A program made the position numbers and the translations under genes. A stretch of 64,000 nt of DNA from Carposina sasakii (lineage: Eukaryota > Arthropoda > Insecta > Lepidoptera > Carposinidae): contig CP053159.1 in the NCBI GenBank assembly GCA_014607495.2, positions 999,501 to 1,063,500 of the forward strand, in the 5' to 3' direction. The first letter of the stretch is position 1, and every line of letters starts with the position of its first letter. This document shows positions 1 to 12,000 of the stretch, piece by piece. The notes beneath the pieces are model-generated. The model had not been told where the DNA came from. It did no database searches and saw only the letters and a list, made by a program, of their open reading frames with translations.

Positions 1-3000
1 CTCACGACTAGCTAGCTAATTTAAGTCTGGGTCTTAGGAGGCTATACCTATGTAAAATATCAGTAAGTACAATTCAATTTATTATGTTTAAAACGATTTA
101 TGATAATACGAACTTGAATGTAATTTCTGTCCAATCAGCGGTCAGGGCATCAAAAATTTTAACTTCATGAGGTAATTGCTTTCTTATATCTTCACCACTA
201 AAAATACTTTCCAAATATAAATACCGCCGTTGCACTTGTAGGGAAATCTGTGAACAAGAATAAAAAATATATATTTTATATCTATGCATACCTTTTCAAT
301 TGTTATTAATTTTTTCTACAGTTTATTACCCTTACCTCTATACATTCCGCTACATATCCAAGAGATTTTTCCCAGTAATCAACTTCTTTTATAAAAGGTT
401 CTACATATTTAGTAGATTTCATAGACGACAATTGCACTTGATGATCTTCCAAGAACTAGTTTTTGGAATTTTAATACAATGAAAATTAATATTTTTCAGG
501 AAACGTACCTACTACTCATATAATACACGCATATAATAGTTCTAGTCTATTTGTGTCAAAAAGTTAAGAAATAGATTTCACCTGCATTACTTCTTCCACA
601 CTTTTAATTTTATACATTTCTCCTTTATGATGTTGCATCTCATAAGTAGTATTTTTCCATATTTCCCTTATAGCTTTCAGTCCGTTTTCTATATTTAACT
701 CCATAGTAGCTGCATTAGATATTTCAGCGATATCTTCAGCATATGCTTGGAAATTTAATCGCATTATAACTTCAAGTTTAAAATCTTCAGAGTTTTGGTC
801 AAATTCTCTAAATATCCACAAAAATGACTTAAGCGATGTAGCTTATCAATTAAAAAACTAAAAATTAGGTCAATGATAAAAATAAATTATTATGAAAGGA
901 TATTTTATTGTAAAACTTACACGCCCATCAAATCTTTAATTCTATCCCAATGTCGCTCTCTCATACACGGGTTTTTCAAATCATTTATAAGTGGAAGTGT
1001 TCTCCTAAAAGCATCGACTTTAACTCTTGTAGTATCTATTATATCCCATCCTTTATCTTTTAGTTGCCGGGAAAGTCGGTTGAAATTTCTAAAAAAAAAT
1101 ATATTTTTTAGGTGACACCGCATAGTTTAGGTCAGTATCATAATGCAGTTATATTTTTCAATATTATTTTATACCTAAAAAGAAACATAACATTTTCTTC
1201 CATCTCATCAGTTTCCATTTCCCAAAAGGTTTGCGTTTTATATTTTTCCCAGGACTCCTCCCACTGAAATACTAGGCCCCAAACTTCCTCCAACTTCTCC
1301 AATTCCTTCTCCATTTTTTGCAAGTCTAGATTCACTGGTGTTCTTAAATAAATGAGAATTGAATTGATTGAATTTAGGAAATAGGCAAAAACTGTATTTC
1401 TGACTTAAGATATTTAAACATTATAAGAATAAAATACGTATTACGTTAAATTGAAAACTGCAAGGCCATCACGAATTTGTTGTTCTTGTGCTCTTAATGC
1501 ATTAAGCTGTTCTCTAAAAGCTTTAAGCTGTGCTAGTGCATCTTTTCCACTTATGTCTGAACTAGTTGGTGCAGTTTTATAAAATTCCTCACAAAATTCT
1601 TTAGCAGCTTCTTTAAATTCCTGGAAATGAACAGCATACCTAATAGAGATACCGAACAATTTAAAATTAAGGGGACAAAATATTTAATAACTAACCTCGG
1701 CTTGCTCTAAAAGTTCAGCTTTAAATTTATCTTTGTTTGCTTCCAATGCCTTTTTTGCTTCTTCTAATAAAGCCAGATAATCTGCCCATAGTGTTGGAAT
1801 ATTTTCATGTCTAGTAACCATATCGCCGCTTAATTCTACCTCAAACTTGCCTAAAGAGATATAAAGACTGGTTATTTATGTGTGAATGAAACCATATCAA
1901 TGAATAATAATAATATGAAACAGCAATAAATAAATATCATGAATAACATTTATTAAGTACCTACGTATCTAGAAATAAAAAACCTTATGTTACTTACCCA
2001 AAGTCACCATTTTGTCAGAGATAGGTGAAAAGGTTTTTTCGATTCTAGGTATATCAGACATGAGACGTTCATACGTAGCTATAGACGAAGATAGCTCCTT
2101 TAATGTTGCTGGCATCTAAAATTTTAAATTTACACTGGTTAAGTTGAGGAAATTTGACAAATAGTGAAAGTAACATGAAAAGTTTGACAGTCAATTGGTG
2201 TAGTTGGTAGTTGCCTTACGGACTTATGTTACTTACTACGTGACTTAGTGTTACGGACTATCGGGAGGTTCGTGCTTACCCCTCAGAAGAGCAAACGTGG
2301 CATTCAGAACTTAGTTAAATATATAATACCTATATGTGGTAATAACATTAGATTGAAGAAGTCACGCAAGATACACAAAAGCGCTTCTGGTCACATTAAC
2401 CAACACATATTAACTATACCTACTAGGTAAGCTAAATATAAAAATAAAACATAGATTGCGTAACTTGGGGATGCTAAACAATTCACTTCCATGGCTCGCT
2501 ATCATTTAAATATTCTAATACTGTATATATTCTTTCATGCAAAGTTTTTTCTTCACAATGTTTTTAAATTTACAGATAGGTAGCCCTTTGAGTGTATCTG
2601 GAAGCTTGTTGTACAAAAGTATACATTGACCCATGAAAGATTTACTGACTTTCCGGAGACGGAACACATGAGCAACAAGTCTGTTCTTACCTCTTGTATT
2701 TATTTTGTGCACATCAGACATTTTATTAAATTTATCCAAATTCTAAACTAAACTAACTACTAACTAAAACTTGATCATGATAGAGGCAACATCTAAGTTG
2801 ACTTGGATGCCCTAAGCAGTGCAGGCCTAAAGCCCTAAAGGTACTAAAGCCAAGTAAACGAAGTTATGGCTTTGAAACATAAATATAATCACGCCTTTAT
2901 CCCTTACGGGGTAGGCAGAGCACCAAGGGCCGATAGAACCACATGGTGCCACTTCTGACTAATTTTGAGGGTATAGTTGAGATGTACAACTTTGAAACAT

Positions 3001-6000
3001 GTGTAAATATTATGTAGATAGTACGCACCTAGGTACCTAGTAACTTATAAATAAAAATAACACTTACTTTCATTGCTTCTTCGCTACTTTTTTCAACATA
3101 CGAATAAACTGTGTCTATATCGGACTCTGTAATTGTTCGTAATAATTCTCCCAATTTGGTTTGCCAAACTAAGCAATGGCCGATAATAGACTTTTTTAAA
3201 TTGCTCGAATTCAATGTCACAAAGTGTATCTGAGGACAATAATCACAATTTATTAAAGTGATTCATTAACGTACCTTGATACATTAGTGCTATTATTAGA
3301 GTATATAAGAAATATAAATAATAGAAATTATAAATACATTGCACCTGATTTATTGTTTCCTGAATTTGGACAGCATTTGCCAAATCACTATAGTTTATTA
3401 TAAGAGCATCAAAATCTGATGCAGGATGATTTTCTTCACGATATTGTTCCAGAAACTCGCTTTTATTAACTTTCCAAATATGTGCGTATGGATCCCACAT
3501 ATGAATGTGCTCGTTAACAAGATTTATATTGTATTCGATTTCTAAAATATAATATATTTTGTAAGTCTGACGCTGTGTATATTTAAATTACGAAGTATTT
3601 TATTTACTACAAATAAAATTATACTACACTTCATAATACCTAATTAAAAGATACAATATTTACCAGTATCAATTAATGACTGAAGTTTATTGCTATCAGC
3701 ATCAAACTGAATAACTTCATAAAACCTTCTCAAGCCACCAGAAGGTAAACCAAATTTTTCATATATTCGCGGCATAGTACTCATGATATGAACTATTTCC
3801 TCCAAAACAGTTGTGAATGTATCCCTAATTTCATCAGCAGTAGGAACGTAAACAATTTCCTTGTCTATCAAATACAGAAACATTTTGATCAAGGGTGATG
3901 GGGCCATTGTACCTGCAATAAAACTGGTTGACAAAGGGCAATATAGTAAACGGCTGACAGGACCAGCCCTTGTCGACGTAGCAAAATATAATTTTAATTA
4001 CATAGCTATTAATTATATAAGAGGTACTTTAAAAATATCCTCATATTTAATCTAATAATTAACTTTGCATATATACCATCACCGTGAACACATTTGTACA
4101 TATTTTGCATTGTTGCTTTCACAGCTAATCGCAATGCATCTTCAAGTAAACGATCAAATCGTCGAACGTACTTAATCCAATATTCAGCCATCTGTAATAA
4201 AACCAAAAATTGTATAAGGTATCGAAACGGTAACGAACATAAAGATAGAAGGTAAACTATAATAGTTAAATTATGTTAAAATTATTAAATTATTACCGTT
4301 AGATAAAATATTCTTATGCTTAATTCAAAAACGTCATAAGATAATAGGAATACTTATAGATTCACCTGACCTGGGTTATGTGAGATTCAAATCCTTCGTA
4401 AACAATAACCAAGTAAGTGATTATTTCTTTGTACATATCTAAAATTTTTGCTAAGGAATCAGCTTCCATCTCACGAATATCTTCTCGTAGATTATTTATT
4501 TCAAAGACATTATAAATATCAAATTCTATTAATGGGGTGTCGCATATCTTCTCCATTATTTTAACAAGGTTAACATTACAATTTTTGTATGTTGTTAAGA
4601 AATCTTGCAGCTAAAAATAAAGTTATGTATGTACTGAAAACATCGCAATACAAAATATAAACAGCACAATAATTTTATATTTTTCATTATTTACTTCACC
4701 AATCTGAACCACGCAGTCTGCGATATATGCATCAGACATAGTTGATGTCCAAGTTAATTTTGTAATGCCTGGCTGAACTTTTTTCTCACACGCCTGTAAT
4801 AAAAAAACTCATCAAGATAAAAGTTAAGAGTTAGAAAATTTTATATGAATACAAAAAAAACTTGGCTCGCTGGAGGATTTTTTAAGCTTGAATAAGTGCT
4901 AACATTCGAGAAGTGGCACGAATTTCTAACACATAACAAAGTTACTTTCGTTTTACGCAATATAGGTACAAGTACTACAGCAAATTTCTTATTTATATTG
5001 TTATCATTAATAGTATTGGTTAAGTTTGAAATCTTGGTCACCCTACATTTTTGACATACACAACAAAAATTTCTTTGCCCTTTCATCGGGCTAAATTGAT
5101 AAAAAAAGTTATGATTTGTCTTGACCCTTTGACATTGTGTGATTCGGCGGGAAAAGCTGGAAGGGAGCGGGTGTAATATTCTTGTGAAAATCAAAATTTA
5201 TTTGTAAATGGCTTGCATGTGTCCGTAAAGTGATGTTTTTTGGTAGATAAGTAATATTTTGTTTACTTGTTATGTTAATCTAGTGCGTGTGCATGGTTTT
5301 ATATGCAGGTAAGCTGAGTAAAACTTTAGTCGGAATACGATCTCTTCATGGGCTCATGTAAGTTGTTTCTGCAATTATTTTTGATTTTTACTAATTTTAA
5401 ACTCGTTCTTGAGGATTTTCCGACGTTTCCACTCATCATCATAAATTCAGAATACATTTTACTAAACAATGATTAGGCTGTATGGGCTTAGTTCCCCTTG
5501 CCTTTCCTTCGGGATAAACTAAAAAAAAAAAAAAACATCTTTGACATTTTGCGTTTGTTTTGTTTTCAAATTTCTTTGATGTTAAAATTTAAAATGTACT
5601 GCTGAGTTATCCTTTACTTTTGATTTTCTTCGATTATAAGCATCATAATTTTAAGTTTGAGAAGTGTAATACAAAGCAACATGAATCTTGCAGATCCAGA
5701 ACTGGAATTAATAGATCCCACGCCGAACGTTTGCACACTGTTCGTACATTTCGACCAACTATTTTTCTGGACTAAGCTAGCAAACAGAGCAGTTGTTAGA
5801 TGGAGTAAAAGAATGTATTCTTGTGCTGGAACATGCTCGTAAGTTTAATCCTCTCATAATATATCTACAGTATAGGTACAACGCAACATTAAACTGCCGA
5901 ACTAACTTGCTAAACTACAACTTTAACAGAATTTCTTCTAAATATGGCATGATTCATTCTAGATATGAGGGTAGAGGTGGCCTATGTGATATCGCCCTTA

Positions 6001-9000
6001 GTGAGCCGTTATTGAAGCTACGACCCCGTAAAGACCTCATAGAAACCTTAATTCATGAGATGATCCATGCTTATCTCTTCATCACATGTAGAGACCTAGA
6101 CAGAGACGGCCATGGGCCAAACTTCCAGTCCCACATGCACAGGATCAACAAAGCTGCTGGACTCAACATCAGCATTTACCATGATTTCCATGATGAAGTT
6201 AGTATAGGTTTGGTATTGTTTTATTATAATAACTCATTATGCATTTGAACTTCACTCAGAATAAGTATCTATACATATACAGGATGTTTTTTCATTGCCA
6301 CCTTTCATTAAGTACGAATCTATACATCAAATAAAGTAAGTTGATGCCCAAAAAATGCTGGGAACAACCAAAAATACCTGTATATAAACATATAGGTAGG
6401 TATATGTATGTATATAGGTGTACCATATTCCTTTTTATTAGGATTACCTTAAAGTAACCTATCTTGCAGATAAATATAAAATTATTAATAAAGGGAAAAA
6501 AATTCTTCACCCGAGTGGGAATCGGAAGTCGGTATAACCACTAAGCCACCGGGTCAATCTAAATGTTTAAAAACATTTGAATTATATTAATAGTGTAGAT
6601 TGACAAATGATTAATTTGATAAGTGTCAATTCAAAAATTTATGTAAAAATCTTGATTTACTTACTCTGGTATTCTTAAATTTTTCAAAATTATTATTACA
6701 TGAACATACATGCTTAATTTCAAATCTAATAATTCCATTTATTTATAATTTTGTAATTATACCTATATCAACATTTCACACTAGGTGTGATGCTATATAT
6801 AACAGATCATAGTTGTATAATAACAGATCCACTTAATTAAGAGTCTTAAACCTTCTCAGGTGGAGCTGTATCAAACACATTGGTGGCGCTGTAATGGTCC
6901 ATGTCAAACAAGAAGGCCCAAGTTTGGAATTGTTCGCAGATCAGCAAACAGAGCTCCGGGACCCAGTGACTATTGGTGGAAAGCCCACCAATGGCAATGT
7001 GGTGGCACATTTATTAAAATTAAGGAACCTGAGAAAAAGGGCAAAGCTCCAGCTGCTGCAAAACCAAAACCCAAAGCTGACATTGCCAAATTTCTGACTC
7101 CAAGTAATAATGATAAAAATGTTACAAGTACAAATAACAATAACAAAATTAATGTTAACAATAATACCCCTCAGAATGGGAAAGTAGTATCTCCACAAAT
7201 AAATCAAATAAAGTCATCAGAGTTGTTCAGTGGAAATGGTCACATATTATCTGGTGGCAGACCTAGAAGCAACAGTATTGATGTAGCAGAGACTGTAAGA
7301 AATGTTTGGGCAAAGAAAGGACTATCAGTATCTGAACAGGCTAAAATAACAAACATAAAAGCTAAAAAATCTACTAATGATAACAATAATAGAAACAGCA
7401 CTTCAAAAGTAGTAAGTGCAGCTAAAACTAAAGCAGTTGAAAATCATACAGATTCCCCACCAAGAAAAATATTGAAAATTGATGATTATTTTAAGACAAA
7501 TGTATCCAATGTGTTAAAGGATGTATATGGAGAAGATTTTAAGATAACTCAAAAGGATAATAGTCAAATTGTGGCTGTTGCTGCTCCAAAAGTTGACTTT
7601 GTGGATTGCCCAATATGTGGAAAAGCAGTCAACAACAATGAGATTAATAGACATCTAGATTTGTGTTTAAATACAGATGTTATTGAAAAACTGTCCAAAG
7701 AAAATGTGGTTGTAGTAGATCAACCCATTGTTAATATTAAAATTGAAGGTAAGAATACACTTAAGGAAATAATTGGAGAAATACCACAGATTCCAACTTA
7801 TAAAAATATAGGAACAAATAATCTAAATATAAAAAAAGAAGATAGTAAACAAATTATAGATTTAACTAATATTAAGCCTCATGTAGACCATATGGCAGAT
7901 TTAAAAGTGATATACAAAAAGACTGATGATTATATTAAACAAATAGAACCTTTAGTTATACCTGATATTGAAACTCAACCAAGTACAAGTAAAGAGCACA
8001 CAGACAATCAGAAATGTCCATGTTGTGGACTTGTACCAAATAAACCTATTGAGCAGCATTTAGACGAATGTCTAGCATTCTTTGATGATGTTACTACAAT
8101 ACCTACAGCTGATGATTCCACAAGGATTATGAGTGATACCATTGCTATTGATGATGATGATGATTTTGACGAAACTTTAACCCTCAATGCTACCGGTACC
8201 AAATCCCCTTGTCCATGTTGTCTTAAAATGATAGAACAAGCCGAAATGAATGATCATTTAGACTTATGTTTAAGTTAAGAAGAATAGCCATGTTTTTGTG
8301 GATTAATGTTATTTAATTTATTAATTATGTTGATTACCTTATTGTTGATTGTAATGATGTGATACTAGAATAATAAATGATATTTTTTTCAAAACTTTTT
8401 ACTTACAGTTGTGAGTGGCTTGAAAAGCAACCTTTCCTCCTCAGACAGGGAGTCGAGAATCTTGTTGTAGCCTTTAACAACGGCTAGTACACTCTCGTAG
8501 ACATAAAACACGGATTTAAACTTCATGTACACCTATAAAAAAGTAATGTATACTGTAGTTATACAGACAGAGACATATTATGAAGGTACCTACACAAGTG
8601 AAGCGGACTTATTAACTTAGACTATCTAATTTATGTGTTACATAATTGATATAAAGTTCATTATCTATAATTGTCTTTGGCTATACATACTATACAATTT
8701 TGTTACAAAAAGTCGGCGGTGTAAATTGAGCGTAACAGTGCAGTCTCTCATTGACATACATACAAATAAACCCTTTCGAAATGACCATTCCCAAGTCGTC
8801 CACTTCCCGTAATGGCTATTCCCAAAATGCCTTCTTATTATATATTCTTATAAAAGGAAATACTTAAACAAAAATTAGGCTACGTGTAGGTCATGGTGGT
8901 TAAATTATGTAGCCTTGCGGACAAACCTGATAGGCGTGTGTAGGTATATCGGTGCCCAGGTTCTCCCAATGGAATGCTTCCTTACACAGCTCCAATATCC

Positions 9001-12000
9001 CGCTAGAACAAACAGATGATTAGAAGAGCAATTAACACCTAACTGCATTATAATTTTAGGTACGTAGGTAGGTACCGTAGAAATGGGCCTTTGCTGCCGT
9101 CTATTCCATCCTTGGCAATCGGCACAATCGTTGTAGGAGTCTTCATTTACCAACTAAATATGTAGGTCATTATATAAAATGCTTCCTTACTATCGCGACG
9201 TGTTAGTAACTATAACCTTCTATAAGTATGCTTCACTATACCACTGTCTACCACGTCTTCGCTTTTAACAGGCGAGACTATGGTCTAATGCTTACCCAAG
9301 TCCATAGGTAGTTGCCAAGAACACTATGTAGGTATCAGCAAATCTAATAATACAGATTTGAACTGAAGGGTGATGTGTGTACATAAATAGGAACAGAAAA
9401 AAAAGATAGCTGCCCATACTTTTTAAATAAGTAAGTAGGAAGGAAAAATACCTAAGTGCTTCTTCTATAGGTTCTATATTTTACTTACACGTCAATATTA
9501 CACTCCATTAGTCCCGGATTATCGACGCTTTTCCTCATCAAAGTCCTGTTCAGGCCTGCAGCACATTTTTCGTCTAGGTTATGCTGTTAAGCAGAATGTT
9601 TAATATAAGTTAGGGCTAATATCCGGCTTCGTAATACAAGTTAAACGTTTCCAATGGCATGATTTAGTCTTATCGCTATTAGAGGAAAAGCCAGGAAGCG
9701 ATGTTACCTAGTAGAGTAAAAATGCACTAGAAAGCTATTAATTACATATGTAATCTAAAGTAGACTATATATGAGGAGGGTTGGCGTCAGACAGGCAGTC
9801 GCCCGTAACACAAAACATCTTTGACAATGTGAGGTTCGAAAGAAGCCATATTGCGGCGACTCCATAAATAATGGAATAAGGGCAGGAAGATGATTTGGGT
9901 AAGGTTGGTGGGTAACCTAGTAAAGGTTGGTACTATGAAACAAAAAGCGAGGCCAGCATAGGTAGGTAAACTCTTTGATAATTGTCACATAGATTTTGCT
10001 CGCGTGTGACGAAAGCATTACAACACATTAAATGTGCGCACCGTCCAAGAGATCCACAGCTCCCTGATAGCCACATCTATGGCACCCATCAGCCGGTTGA
10101 CATGCATTATGACATCCTCAGAGTTGCTGCACGGCATCAGCCAAACAGACGCGTCGGTCATCACCTGAAGGAGGAATTGGGGTGAGTCCAACTTAATATA
10201 GGTAGTAGAGCTTCATACCATTTAACACAAGTTTTTAATAAGCTATCATAATTGTTTATATCTATGGAGTTCATTTAGGGATTGGAAGGACTCGAGTTTC
10301 TGGTGGGCATTGGACAATTGGCATGTTTCCTATGGTTGAATTTTAATAACATTTTATGCTTATCAGAATAAATTATCAAAATCATACCTAGTTATTTGTA
10401 AAATTACAATTAGATTAAGTGTCTAAATGGGGTAGTAATAAGCCTTCAAAGTTAAGTGGGCAAGTCCATTTTTAAAATGTGAAATTAATTGAAAATTACA
10501 TCACATAACCACCTGCATCATTTACAGGAACTTTTGTTATGTGATCATATTTATAAACGCAACATTTAATATAGCTGTAGAGCAAAAGTGTTTTTACTCG
10601 CATACAAGTTAGTGAAAAAGTGACGTCATAACGTGGTAGCCGTTTGTATGGAGCGTTTTTTGGTAAGTCTAAAATTGTGATTTTGAAATTGTTATATCTC
10701 GGAAAGTTTTCACGCTAGCGAAGTTTTTCTTTCGCAAATGTTTCTTTTATTTTGTGATCTTTCGATATAAATACAAATAAAATAGCTGTCAACATCTCTA
10801 TTGTCATATACATTGTAGATATCGATATTTATAATGCTTGACCTGCCCCTTAATATTAGGGTAGCTGAAATAAATACCTATAGTCAGATTCTAATGTAGA
10901 TATGGACTAATACCTACCTTTTTCAGATAAATTAGTCTATTCTTTCTCATCCGCAGCACAGTAGCTCTGCCAGCAAAGGCAGGCAAGTCAGCTGGGTGCT
11001 GGCTGCGTGTTTCCACCATATCTTTCTTCGACTCTTGCACTTCATCGCTGAACATTTGCCAGACCTACAATACATTTTCTAGACGTTTTATGACTTAACA
11101 GGGAATATTATAGGGCTTGAAGATAATACGAGCTACGAAGATTAAGGGCATAGTACGAAGACAAGAAGAATGCAAAAAATACCTCGGCAGTTTTCCTTTT
11201 GAAAATGCGTTTCAAATTCTTCCTTCTGGAGTAATTGTTCAACGAGTATAGAGCAACCACTGCCTCTTCCACATGGTTGACACCTTCAAATACTGTCTCT
11301 ACCAGGTTCTCTATTATTATCTGAAATGAAATTAGACTTAGGTGCTTGTCAAAATTCATTTCCCTTTATAGTTTCTCCAGCCATTTTCTAGTTATAAAAA
11401 ATAAAATTTTCGGGCAGACCTACCTCAATATCTTTGATGACTGTCCTAAACTGCAGTATGTCGTCGTACCATGACGGTGCTTGCACGTCAAGTATGGTAT
11501 GAGAAACTGCTCTAATATTGTCGAGAGCGTTGTGGAACATGTGCTCGATTTGACTGCATTTGTCCTCAAATTGGTCCCCACGAGCTCCACTGAACATAGG
11601 TTTCGTTATCTGTTCCATTTCGTCGATTCTGCAATTTTCAATTATGTTAAGACACTTTGTAAACACTTTTGTACTATCGATTACCTACAGACCACTAACC
11701 TTCCAAAAATTATCATGCAATTGCAAACATCGAGCATATCAAAACACCTCTGTATAAACGAGTCGATGTAATTGAAAATGGCACCAGTATCCAACTCCCA
11801 GCTGCCAGGTTTAATATCGTTATGAGCTTCCACCATCACATCGTAAATCTCGCGATACTTCTTGCAACAGTCAATACATTTACTGAATTCCCCCAGAGCT
11901 TTCTTCGTCATGCCGTCGAACAAGTCTTCAAGGTCGATGTAGGTACGACATAGTATTATGATCTGATTGCTTAGTGCCTTGAAAAGGTTAGTGATGCGAG

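Larger units (their letters stand above)
2116..3067. other. DNAH2 intron 17
   Basis: Holds the LINE C-terminal fragment at 2,515-2,739 and one copy of the 'CCACATGGTGCCACTTCTGA' repeat near 2,889-2,990. I see no exon in it. Confidence 0.7.

Noticed and set aside
150..300. Placeholder entry among the findings (start 150, empty title)
   Set aside because: It carries no claim and should be ignored.
5657..5680. Earlier SPRTN start at the in-frame TTG
   Set aside because: A near-cognate start is not needed; the ATG at 5,681 gives a normal N-terminus ahead of the SprT domain.
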